NCBI GenBank assembly: GCA_964567045.1
Contig: CAZMLE010000003.1
Coordinates: 1-64,000 of the forward strand
DNA: 64,000 nucleotides
Direction of reading: 5' to 3'
DNA from: JAFNGF01 sp964567045
GTDB lineage: Bacteria; Planctomycetota; Phycisphaerae; Sedimentisphaerales; Anaerobacaceae
The translations under genes were made by a program, and so were the position numbers. Below, one piece after another: positions 9,229 through 16,999 of the stretch. Numbering within the stretch: position 1 is the stretch's first letter; each line of letters begins with the position of its first letter. Below the pieces are notes generated by a model. The model worked only from the letters and a program-made list of their open reading frames with translations, had not been told where the DNA came from and made no database searches.

Positions 9229-9522
9229 TTAGAAGGTTATTCTGAATTCTTTGTATCTTGGGTCTGGAGGGATTTCCTCGACGAGGGTTTTTCTTATATA
9301 GCCGGCGAAGGAATCCTGTATCTGGCTGATACAACTATCGATATCGTCGGGCGTTCCCTGTGCGAGCATTTCCACCGTTCCATCCGGCATGTTGCGGACA
9401 AAGCCCGTCAACCGATAGCCGCTGGCTATGTGGTGAACGGTGAAGCGAAAGCCCACGCCTTGAACTTGGCCCCTAAAAATTACATGTTTGGCAATCTGGC
9501 TCACTTTTAATCGACCGTGCAA
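9229..9522 (-). CDS. acyP: Acylphosphatase
   Basis: A small cytosolic enzyme that hydrolyses acyl phosphates. The 97-residue frame has the two family signatures: GQVQGVGFRF, with the phosphate-binding loop and catalytic Arg, and GFVRNMPDGTVEMLAQG, with the catalytic Asn. The frame opens with TTG at 9522. A GTG six codons later (MSQIAKHVIFRG...) would give the more usual size of about 91 residues and may be the real start. It is a single minus-strand gene between plus-strand genes. Confidence 0.92.
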   Translation of the reverse strand: MHGRLKVSQIAKHVIFRGQVQGVGFRFTVHHIASGYRLTGFVRNMPDGTVEMLAQGTPDDIDSCISQIQDSFAGYIRKTLVEEIPPDPRYKEFRITF

Positions 9523-9620
9523 CCGAACAATCGCTGGCGACTGCGTGTAGTGAATAGATTTAGGTTCACCCGCAGCTTCAAGTCAAGTATAATCCAGTCA
9601 GTTTGCGATAGTGGTGGCTT

Positions 9621-10904
9621 ATGGCAAGAAAGACAAGGGGACAAATTGAAAGAGACGAGCAGATTTATCAGCTTACCACGCTGGTGGCGGGCAAGTTCTC
9701 GCTTCAGGAGGTCCTGGACAGACTCGCTGAAGCGGCGGTGAAGATTGTCGGCGTTAAGGCATGTTCAATACGTCTCTTGGACGAAGAGACCAATGACTTG
9801 AAGATGCGGAGCACGTATGGACTTAGCGAAGAGTACCGCAATAAAGGGCCGGTAACCAAAGATGATGTCGTGGTTGGAGCTGCTTTTGCCGGCGAAGCGG
9901 TAGTGCTCGATGATATGCGGGTCGATGACCGGGTCAAATACAAAGAGGCAACTATCAAGGAGGGTCTGGTCAGCCAGCTTACCGTAGCGATGGTTTTCAG
10001 AAACAAACCGATCGGCGTGCTTCGGCTGTATAGCCCCAGCCCCAAATGCTTCGAAGAGGACGACATCCAATTAGCCAGGGCTGTTGCCTCGCAGTGTGCC
10101 GTAGCCATAACCAATGCCAAACTTTACGCCCAGGCTATTGAAGGGGCACGAGTGGCTGAGCAGGTCCGCCTGGCAGCGCATATCCAACGAAGAATGATCC
10201 CGGAAAAAGCGCCGCGGATAACAGGCCTGGACGTGGCAGCCGCTTATATCCCCTGTTTCGAGGTGGGCGGCGACTTTTACGATTTTCTCCGGGTAGGCCG
10301 GAACTGCATCGCCGTAGCGATTGCTGATGTGATAGGTAAGGGCATTCCTGCCGCCCTTATGATGAGCCTATTTCGAGGTGCTGTGCGGGCTTACTCAGAT
10401 GGCACAAGCAGCAAAGATACCGTCCGCGAAATCATCACCAAGATTAATAAAATGATGTGCCAGGAATGTAGAGATGGTGAATTTGTGACATTGTTTTACG
10501 CGATTGTTGATGTTAAGGATATGAGCATTACTTACTGCAATTGTGGGCACGAGCCGACGATGCTAATAGGGGACGGGCAGACCACGTATCTGGAAAAGGG
10601 CGGCATTGTTCTTGGCATTGAGGCAGGGGCAGAATACGAAATTGAAACTCGCCCATTGAAAGATGGCGATTGCCTGCTGTTTTACAGCGACGGGCTGATT
10701 GACGCGACTAACTTCGATGGCGAGCTCTGGGGCAGAGAAAACCTGCTGCAGACTGCGAAGAAGTTCACCAAGGACCCAGCCGAGCAGATGATTAGAAACA
10801 TCCTGGGCTACAGAAGGCGGTTCGTGGGACTGGCTAGACAGGTTGATGATACAAGTATCATCGTGGTAAAAATAGCCCAGGGAAAAACGTGGAACAATAT
10901 TTAG
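9621..10904 (+). CDS. GAF domain-SpoIIE/PP2C serine phosphatase
   Basis: A 427-residue cytosolic signalling protein. A GAF sensor domain (residues about 15-170, from QLTTLVAGKFSLQEVLDRL to AVASQCAVAITNAKLY) joins through a short coiled linker to a SpoIIE-type PP2C phosphatase (about 185-425). The metal-binding motifs are FEVGGDFYDF, IADVIGKGIPAALMMS and LLFYSDGLID. Proteins with this architecture typically dephosphorylate anti-sigma antagonists in partner-switching modules. No anti-sigma or antagonist gene is adjacent here. The stop is followed directly by a palindrome and cmk. Confidence 0.93.
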   Translation: MARKTRGQIERDEQIYQLTTLVAGKFSLQEVLDRLAEAAVKIVGVKACSIRLLDEETNDLKMRSTYGLSEEYRNKGPVTKDDVVVGAAFAGEAVVLDDMRVDDRVKYKEATIKEGLVSQLTVAMVFRNKPIGVLRLYSPSPKCFEEDDIQLARAVASQCAVAITNAKLYAQAIEGARVAEQVRLAAHIQRRMIPEKAPRITGLDVAAAYIPCFEVGGDFYDFLRVGRNCIAVAIADVIGKGIPAALMMSLFRGAVRAYSDGTSSKDTVREIITKINKMMCQECRDGEFVTLFYAIVDVKDMSITYCNCGHEPTMLIGDGQTTYLEKGGIVLGIEAGAEYEIETRPLKDGDCLLFYSDGLIDATNFDGELWGRENLLQTAKKFTKDPAEQMIRNILGYRRRFVGLARQVDDTSIIVVKIAQGKTWNNI

Positions 10905-10947
10905 CCCCCAGTTTGGGACCCCGCCCTGCGGGAACCCTCACTGGGGG
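10905..10947. repeat. Nested palindrome between SpoIIE gene and cmk
   Basis: Outer arms CCCCCAGT (10905-10912) and ACTGGGGG (10940-10947) enclose a GGGACCCCGC...GCGGGAACCC inner palindrome. The inner part resembles the element at 41743-41763 and the reverse of those at 45700 and 54837. It abuts the upstream stop codon. Confidence 0.7.
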
Positions 10948-10963
10948 TTTCCCGGTTCTTGTT

Positions 10964-11647
10964 ATGGCAGGTTTGGTCATTACCATTGATGGTCCAGCAG
11001 CCAGCGGCAAAAGCACGGTGGCTCGGCGATTGGCCGAAAAACTGGACGCCACCTTCCTTGATACCGGCGCGATGTATCGGGCGGTGACAATTGCTGCCAA
11101 AGATGCCGGCGTAGACCTCAGCGATGAACGGAAACTTCTCCAGGTTATAGAAAATAGTGAGTTTGAGTTCCTGGCCGTGCCAGGCAGAATGCGCACCCTT
11201 GTCGATGGAATTGATGTTACTGAACAGATCCGCCGACCAGAGATAACTGCCAGTGCACGATATATCGCCTCTGCGCCAAAAGTACGGGCCAAATTGGTCC
11301 AGATGCAGCGGGAATTTGCCGCAACGCAGAAAAAAATAGTCACAGAAGGAAGAGACCAGGGCACGGTAGCGTTTCCCGATGCGGATATAAAATTCTATCT
11401 GACGGCTGATTTAAGCGAAAGAGCAGGAAGAAGACAGGCGGAGCTGCGGGCAAAAGGCTGTAACCAGAGCCTTGAACAAGTGCAGCAGGCCATCGAACAA
11501 AGAGACAAAAGCGACGAGCAGAGGACCGTCGGTCCGTTAAGACCGGCCGGTGACGCCATTATTCTCGATACCACCGACCTAAGTATTGACGAGGTTGTCG
11601 AGAAGGCTTTGCGATACGTGGAAGAAAAATGTTTACGGAAGAATTGA
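10964..11647 (+). CDS. cmk: Cytidylate kinase
   Basis: Phosphorylates CMP/dCMP with ATP. Read from the ATG at 10964 (227 residues), because an upstream in-frame ATG at 10889 would translate the palindrome and overlap the previous gene. Motifs: P-loop GPAASGKST (residues 10-18), DTGAMYRAVTIAA, EGRDQGTVAFPDADIKFYLTA and a C-terminal DTTDLSIDEVV. Full length for the family. It overlaps the start of plsC by 19 nt, so the two are translationally coupled; cmk-plsC-ispH-rpsA order is known in several phyla and is partly kept here. Confidence 0.95.
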   Translation: MAGLVITIDGPAASGKSTVARRLAEKLDATFLDTGAMYRAVTIAAKDAGVDLSDERKLLQVIENSEFEFLAVPGRMRTLVDGIDVTEQIRRPEITASARYIASAPKVRAKLVQMQREFAATQKKIVTEGRDQGTVAFPDADIKFYLTADLSERAGRRQAELRAKGCNQSLEQVQQAIEQRDKSDEQRTVGPLRPAGDAIILDTTDLSIDEVVEKALRYVEEKCLRKN

Positions 11648-12324
11648 AGTCGCTGCCGCCGACGCTCCATAGTTATGGCGGCGGAGCGTGGTACCGGCTG
11701 GCGCGATGGGGTTGCCAAGTCTTTTGCATTTTCTTTTTTCGTTTCCGTGCTTACGGCACAAAGAATGTTCCCGAGCGGGGAGGCTTTATACTGGCCGGCA
11801 ACCATCAGAGCTATCTCGACCCGATATTCTGCGGCGTGGCTTTGAGGCGGCATCTGCATTTTGTTGCCCGCGATTCACTTTTTCGCAACAGGTTTTTTGC
11901 CCTGCTGATTCGCTCGCTTAACGCAATACCGGTAAAGAGGGATAAGCCCGATGTGTCATCTATCAAGACCGTCATCGCCAGACTGAAACAGGGTAACGGC
12001 GTCTGCCTTTTCCCGGAAGCTACCCGTACAAGCGACGGACGGATTAGAGCGTTTAAGCCTGGCTTTGGCCTTCTGTGCCGGCAGGCGGAAGTGCCGGTGG
12101 TGCCGGTACTGATTGACGGGGCGTTTGAATGCTGGCCGAGGCATAAGAAGATTTTTTCGCCGGCTCCTGTTGCAGTTTGCTACGGCCAAGCTATAACCGT
12201 CGAGCAGGCAAAGAATATGAGCGATCGAGAGCTGGCAGAGGTTGTGACCTGCAGATTGCGCCAGATGCAGGATATATGCCGACTCAAACACGGTAAAAAA
12301 CCATACCATAACTACCCAGACTAA
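11629..12324 (+). CDS. plsC: 1-acyl-sn-glycerol-3-phosphate acyltransferase (PlsC family)
   Basis: Transfers an acyl chain to lysophosphatidic acid at the inner membrane. The 231-residue protein has an N-terminal hydrophobic segment (CQVFCIFFF), acyltransferase motif I NHQSYLD (residues 58-64; His59 and Asp64 catalytic) and motif III FPEATRTSDGR (about 128-138), with Ala where Gly is usual. PVVPVLIDGAFECWP is motif IV. The start overlaps the end of cmk. Confidence 0.93.
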   Translation: MFTEELKSLPPTLHSYGGGAWYRLARWGCQVFCIFFFRFRAYGTKNVPERGGFILAGNHQSYLDPIFCGVALRRHLHFVARDSLFRNRFFALLIRSLNAIPVKRDKPDVSSIKTVIARLKQGNGVCLFPEATRTSDGRIRAFKPGFGLLCRQAEVPVVPVLIDGAFECWPRHKKIFSPAPVAVCYGQAITVEQAKNMSDRELAEVVTCRLRQMQDICRLKHGKKPYHNYPD

Positions 12325-12469
12325 GTAGTTTTGCAAGGCAGGCGACCTGTATGATTGCGCTTGACGGGGTCTGTGACTGTAGGTATGCTTGCTTTTGAAG
12401 TCGCCGAGGGTGAATGATTTGAGTCCGCGAGTAATTTTTGAGCGCATACACTGAGCGAAAGGGTTATCG

Positions 12470-13762
12470 ATGAAAGACAGAATTAGACAAGAATCAAGGC
12501 AGTTGTCCCGCAGGGATTTTATTAGGACCTCAGCGGCGGTGTCCCTGGTAGCATTGGGCTCACCGACGAGCAAGATGTTCGCAGCGGGTTCTGACGCCAT
12601 CCGCGTGGGGCTGATCGGTTGCGGCGGCCGCGGGACGGGCGCGGTACAGGACTGTGCCAATGCGTCACCCGGCGTCGAGCTTATAGCGATGGGTGATCTT
12701 TTCAAGGACCGGTTGGACGGCTCATTCGGGGAGCTGAAGAAGAATTTAGGTGATAAGTTCAAGGTGACGGCGGATAGATGCTTTGTGGGCTTTGACTGTC
12801 ATGAGAAAGTCATAGCCTGTGACATTAATCTGGTAATAGTAGCCGGGCCGCCGCATTTTCGCCCTGCACATCTAAAAGCAGCTATAGAAGCGGGCAAGCA
12901 CGTATTTATGGAAAAACCGGCGGGAGTAGACCCGGTGGGCATTCGCTCAATTATTGCCTCGTCTGAACTGGCTGAGAAGAAAGGCCTGGCAATCGTGGCC
13001 GGTACACAGCGAAGACACCAGGCTCATTACATTGAAATTATGAAGCGGATAAAAAATGGCGACATCGGAGAGATTGTCGCGGCGCAAGTCTATTGGAATG
13101 GCGGCGATATGCTGGGTTACTGGAAGTGGTATGAGCGGCAGCCTGGCATGTCCGACATCCAGTGGCAGTGCCGCAACTGGCCCTGGTTCACCTGGCTATC
13201 GGGCGACCACATCGTTGAGCAGCACGTCCATAACATCGACATCGTCAATTGGGCTATCGGTGCGCACCTGACTCAGTGTATGGGCATGGGAGGCCGCCAG
13301 GTACGCACCTTGGGCAATATCTACGACCATTTCGCCGTTGAATTTGAATATCCCAACGGCGTCCGGGTGTCCAGCATGTGCCGACAGATAAATGGCTGCA
13401 CCGACAGAGTCTCGGAGAGGCTGGTTGGCACAAAGGGCGTCGTATATACCGACAGTACGACCGGCAACATCGAGGGGCCTAAAGCATACAAGTACGATGG
13501 TCCCAATCCCAATCCGTATGTGCAGGAACATGCGGATTTGATTGCCGGCATCCGAGCAGGCAAGCCTTTGAACGAGGGTCGAAACGTCGCCGAAGGTACT
13601 ATGGGGGCAATCATGGGCAGAATGAGCGCTTATACGGGCCGGGCGCTGAGCTGGGACTGGGCTATGAAGGCCTCAAAATTGGACCTGACGCCGGCAAGTT
13701 ATGAATCAGGGCCGGCACCGGACGCTTCGGTGGCTGTGCCGGGCAAAACGCCGCTTATTTAG
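12470..13762 (+). CDS. Tat-exported Gfo/Idh/MocA family oxidoreductase (copy 1)
   Basis: A 430-residue NAD(P)-dependent sugar-type oxidoreductase. The N-terminus has a twin-arginine-like signal (LSRRDFIRTSAAVSLVAL), followed by the Rossmann nucleotide-binding motif RVGLIGCGGRG and the family EKPAGVDP motif (Lys at the active site). The C-terminal beta-sheet domain includes WLSGDHIVEQHVHNIDIVNWA. Planctomycetota carry many such exported paralogues, whose substrates are mostly unknown. It forms a tandem pair with the next gene, 35 nt away, and shares 48 identical nucleotides with it near the 3-prime end. Confidence 0.92.
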   Translation: MKDRIRQESRQLSRRDFIRTSAAVSLVALGSPTSKMFAAGSDAIRVGLIGCGGRGTGAVQDCANASPGVELIAMGDLFKDRLDGSFGELKKNLGDKFKVTADRCFVGFDCHEKVIACDINLVIVAGPPHFRPAHLKAAIEAGKHVFMEKPAGVDPVGIRSIIASSELAEKKGLAIVAGTQRRHQAHYIEIMKRIKNGDIGEIVAAQVYWNGGDMLGYWKWYERQPGMSDIQWQCRNWPWFTWLSGDHIVEQHVHNIDIVNWAIGAHLTQCMGMGGRQVRTLGNIYDHFAVEFEYPNGVRVSSMCRQINGCTDRVSERLVGTKGVVYTDSTTGNIEGPKAYKYDGPNPNPYVQEHADLIAGIRAGKPLNEGRNVAEGTMGAIMGRMSAYTGRALSWDWAMKASKLDLTPASYESGPAPDASVAVPGKTPLI

Positions 13763-13797
13763 CGATTCCTACTGAGAGTCGGTTGAAAGGATAATCT

Positions 13798-15099
13798 ATG
13801 AAAACAAGAGTAGCGAAAAAACTGTCAGGGCTGTCCCGGCGGGATTTCATCAAGAAGTCAGCCGTAGTTAGTGCAGCCGCCTTGACCTCGCAAGCGAGCA
13901 AGATGTTTGCGGCAGGGAGTGACACCGTTCGCGTCGGCCTGATAGGCTGTGGCGGCCGCGGGACATACGATACGACAAATTGCCTGAACTCTAGCAACAA
14001 TGTGCAGCTCGTTGCAATGGGCGACCTCTTGAAAGATCGCCTCGTCAGTTCTCTGGCGAATCTGAAAAAGAGGCTTGGCGAAAAGATAAAAGTCACTGAG
14101 GATAAGTGTTTCATAGGCTGGGATGCCTACAAGAAAGTAGTTGCCTGTGATGATGTGGACCTTGTGATACTGACGGAGCCGCCGCATTTTCGGCCGGCGC
14201 ATCTGGCCGCTGCGATTGAAGCGGGCAAACACGTATTTATGGAAAAGCCGGTCGCGGTAGACCCGGTTGGTGTGCGCTCGGTGATTGCATCGTCAGAGCT
14301 GGCGGATAAGAAAAAGCTGACCATACTGGCGGGTACTCAGATGCGGCGGATATCACATTTAGTGCAGGGCGTTAAAAGCATCCGTGACGGCGCCATAGGC
14401 GACATCCTAGCCGGCCAGTGCGTCAGAATCGGCGACGGCATGTTGACCTGGGGGTCAAAGGAGCGTCAGCCTGCCTGGTCCGACATGGAGTGGCAGCTTC
14501 GCCGCTGGCTCTTTTTAACCTGGCTTTCCGGAGACTTCATCGTCGAAATGCACGTGCACAATCTGGACGTGATGAACTGGGCAATGGGTGCACATCCGGT
14601 CCAATGTATGGGTATGGGCGGCAGACAGGTGCGAACCGCTCCGGAGTACGGCGATGTCTATGACCATTTCGCGGTCGAGTACGAGTATCCTAACGGCGTG
14701 CGGGTAGAATATATGGGCGCCCAGATTGACGGCTGCAGCGACCGAAATGACCAGCGGGTGGTCGGGACGAAAGGCTCGGCTTATATGGACTTTGGCCGAA
14801 CAGTCATCAAAGGCCGGGAGGAAGTGGAATATGCATGGGATAACGCCGAGCCCTGCCTGCGTCAGCACGCCGACCAGATTGCCGCCATTCGCCAGGGCGA
14901 AGCTTTGAACGACGGTAGGCGCATCGCCGAAAGTACGCTGACCTGCATTATGGGCCGAATGAGCGCTTATACGGGCCGGGCGCTGAGCTGGGACTGGGCT
15001 ATGAAAGCCTCCAAACTGGACCTGAGTCCGCCGAAATACGATTTCGGCGACTTGCCGATGCCAGCGGTGGCGATTCCCGGCAAGACACAACTTATCTGA
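13798..15099 (+). CDS. Tat-exported Gfo/Idh/MocA family oxidoreductase (copy 2)
   Basis: A 433-residue paralogue of the preceding protein with the same layout: Tat-like signal LSRRDFIKKSAVVSAAAL, nucleotide-binding RVGLIGCGGRG, EKPVAVDPVGVRS, and WLSGDFIVEMHVHNLDVMNWA. The final block MSAYTGRALSWDWAMKASKL is shared word for word with copy 1. It follows copy 1 by 35 nt and precedes the DUF1080 gene by 36 nt, so all three are likely one transcript for periplasmic sugar or glycoside conversion (inference). Confidence 0.92.
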   Translation: MKTRVAKKLSGLSRRDFIKKSAVVSAAALTSQASKMFAAGSDTVRVGLIGCGGRGTYDTTNCLNSSNNVQLVAMGDLLKDRLVSSLANLKKRLGEKIKVTEDKCFIGWDAYKKVVACDDVDLVILTEPPHFRPAHLAAAIEAGKHVFMEKPVAVDPVGVRSVIASSELADKKKLTILAGTQMRRISHLVQGVKSIRDGAIGDILAGQCVRIGDGMLTWGSKERQPAWSDMEWQLRRWLFLTWLSGDFIVEMHVHNLDVMNWAMGAHPVQCMGMGGRQVRTAPEYGDVYDHFAVEYEYPNGVRVEYMGAQIDGCSDRNDQRVVGTKGSAYMDFGRTVIKGREEVEYAWDNAEPCLRQHADQIAAIRQGEALNDGRRIAESTLTCIMGRMSAYTGRALSWDWAMKASKLDLSPPKYDFGDLPMPAVAIPGKTQLI

Positions 15100-15135
15100 A
15101 ACTGGAACAATCTACTCAAGGGAAAGGGCAGTTCT

Positions 15136-15813
15136 ATGAAACGCTGGTTGATTGTAGTTCTAATAATGGTGGTGACGACATCTCTTCTGGTTACTCCGGT
15201 GTGCGCGGCGGAGAAAAAGGATGAACCGACCACTCCGAAAAGTAAGGCGATGTTGTGGAATGGTAAAGATTTTGCCGGCTGGAAACTCTTTGTGCCCGAT
15301 CCATCACATGATGTCACAAAGACCTGGTCAACCAAGGATGGTATACTTCGTTGTGAGGGGCGTCCGAACGGTTATATGCGCACCGAGAAAGACTATGCCA
15401 ATTACCTTATTCATGTGGAGTGGCGCTGGCCCGAAAAAGGGGGCAATAACGGTGTACTCGTTCACATGAGCGGGCAGGATTTGGTCTGGCCAAAAAGCCT
15501 GGAGTGTCAATTGCAGTCAGGCAGTGCCGGTGACTTTTGGGAGATTGGCGGGATTGAGTTCCGCGAACACGGCAGTCAGAGCGAGCGGGTCAAGGGCCGC
15601 AGAGTTGTAAAACTCAAGGCCAGCAGTGAAAAGCCGCTCGGCCAGTGGAACAACTACGACATCATTTGTAAAGACGACTGGGTGGTGGTGCTGGTAAATG
15701 GCGTGCTGCAGAACATGGCCACCAAATGCTCGGTTACATCGGGCAAGATTTGCCTGCAAAGCGAAGGCACGCCCATAGAGTACCGCAATATTTATATTGA
15801 ACCTCTGGAATAG
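15136..15813 (+). CDS. Secreted DUF1080 (3-keto-disaccharide hydrolase-like) protein
   Basis: A 225-residue protein with a cleavable signal peptide (to about residue 26, VCAAE) and a single DUF1080 jelly-roll domain. Recognisable blocks are LWNGKDFAGWKLF, TWSTKDGILRCEG, LIHVEWRWPEKGGNNGVLVHM, LECQLQSGSAGDFWEIGG and GKICLQSEGTPIEYRNIYIEPL. Some members cleave 3-keto-glycosides formed by Gfo/Idh/MocA dehydrogenases, which fits the two oxidoreductase genes immediately upstream; this pairing is inferred from family knowledge and position. Confidence 0.9.
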   Translation: MKRWLIVVLIMVVTTSLLVTPVCAAEKKDEPTTPKSKAMLWNGKDFAGWKLFVPDPSHDVTKTWSTKDGILRCEGRPNGYMRTEKDYANYLIHVEWRWPEKGGNNGVLVHMSGQDLVWPKSLECQLQSGSAGDFWEIGGIEFREHGSQSERVKGRRVVKLKASSEKPLGQWNNYDIICKDDWVVVLVNGVLQNMATKCSVTSGKICLQSEGTPIEYRNIYIEPLE

Positions 15814-15875
15814 CTTATTTATGGCTGCGCGTTTAGCTGCCGCCGGCACGGCGGCCCCGGGGCCGGTCAGGTGCT

Positions 15876-16745
15876 ATGAGAGTTTCGGTCGCCCAAAAGT
15901 GTGGATTTTGTCAAGGTGTCAGAAACGCTATTACTACCGCCGAGAAAATTCTCGCGCAGGAAAAGGAAGTTTACAGTCTTGGCCCTATTATCCATAACGC
16001 GGACGTGGTGCAGCGACTGGCAAAAGCCGGGCTGAAAACCGTCAACAGCGTGGAGGACATAGAATCGGGCTCAGTCCTTATCCGCTCGCACGGTGCTGCT
16101 CCCTGGCAAATAGCCAAACTAAAAGAGAAGCACCTTAAAATAGTCGACGCCACCTGCGTACTGGTTAAAAGGGTGCAGCATATAGCAAACGAGTTAGCTG
16201 AGGATGGCTATAAAGTGGTAATTATCGGCGATGAAAACCACCCGGAGGTTCAGGCGGTGATGGGCTGTGCCGGGGATGTCGTTGTGGTCGCTGACGAATC
16301 GGATTTGCAAAAACTGCCGGAAAATGCTAAGTTAGGCGTCGTTTGTCAGACCACCCAAAGTCCGGAGCACTTTGGCAAAATGCTCGGCGAGATAGGGCGT
16401 CGGGGTTTCAGCCAGCTGAAAGTGATCAATACTTTGTGCAAAGAGGCAATCAAGAGGCAAGAATCCGCTGTGCAGTTGTGCAAGCAAGTGGATATAATGT
16501 TTGTGCTTGGCGGCCTGGAAAGTTCCAATACCCACAGGTTAGCTGAGCTTTGCAAGAAAGTGAGCCGGCAAACATATCATCTTGAAAATTGGAACGCGCT
16601 TGATAAAAGGTTGCTTTTCGGCAAAAATGTGGCAGGTGTTACGGCTGGTGCCTCGACGCCTGATTGGATAATAGCAGAATTCGTCGAGAATTTGGAGGCT
16701 TTTGACACCAGCGGTACTCGGCAGAACCGGGCGACCCCGCCATAG
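15876..16745 (+). CDS. ispH: 4-hydroxy-3-methylbut-2-enyl diphosphate reductase
   Basis: Last enzyme of the MEP isoprenoid pathway, using a [4Fe-4S] cluster to make IPP and DMAPP. The 289-residue protein has the three cluster cysteines C12 (QKCGFCQGVRNA), C94 (VDATCVLVKRVQ) and C188 (NTLCKEAIKRQ), plus RSHGAAP and GENHPEV-like GDENHPEVQAV. The last residues (SGTRQNRATPP) are encoded by a palindromic repeat that also overlaps the stop, so the C-terminal tail has been replaced or extended by repeat DNA. ispG lies elsewhere in this window at 28918. Confidence 0.96.
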   Translation: MRVSVAQKCGFCQGVRNAITTAEKILAQEKEVYSLGPIIHNADVVQRLAKAGLKTVNSVEDIESGSVLIRSHGAAPWQIAKLKEKHLKIVDATCVLVKRVQHIANELAEDGYKVVIIGDENHPEVQAVMGCAGDVVVVADESDLQKLPENAKLGVVCQTTQSPEHFGKMLGEIGRRGFSQLKVINTLCKEAIKRQESAVQLCKQVDIMFVLGGLESSNTHRLAELCKKVSRQTYHLENWNALDKRLLFGKNVAGVTAGASTPDWIIAEFVENLEAFDTSGTRQNRATPP

Positions 16746-16790
16746 TGATGGCGGGGTTAACCGGTTAGCCCCGCAATTTATTGCGGGGTC
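16733..16790. repeat. Two-hairpin palindromic module (GACCCCGCC...CGGGGTC), copy A
   Basis: Two adjacent stem-loops, GACCCCGCCAT/ATGGCGGGGT and GCCCCGCAA/TTGCGGGGTC, are joined by a TAACCGGTT linker. The same layout with the same linker is found inside fliI at 50128-50187. It covers the end of ispH including the stop codon and could also act as its terminator (TTT follows). Confidence 0.8.
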
Positions 16791-16870
16791 TTTCATAGCG
16801 ACGAGCGTTGCAGGTCGCATTTGCTGCGTGGGCAAATGTGTCTTCATAAATGGGTTAACTGGAAACTCTA

Positions 16871-16917
16871 GCCCTGCTTTCGCAGGGGCGAGCTTGCCCC
16901 CGCAACAGCGGGGGTGC
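16871..16917. repeat. Pair of palindromes upstream of rpsA
   Basis: GCCCTGCTTTCGCAGGGGC (16871-16889) is followed by TTGCCCCCGC...GCGGGGGTGC (16894-16917). This resembles the flgB-leader and fliC-fliS spacer elements, where 'ggc/gag' then 'cttgccccc' also links two hairpins. Confidence 0.65.
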
Positions 16918-16999
16918 AGTGGTGCACAAAAGCCTGTTGGCGTAAATGTGGGGCGCCGGCAGGCCGGCAAAAACAGACTCCACAGAGGAACTTAGGTTT

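Noticed and set aside
16946..16999. Longer N-terminus for ribosomal protein S1
   Set aside because: Repeat-adjacent sequence without ribosome-binding site; ATG at 17000 has GAGGAA and gives the normal start.
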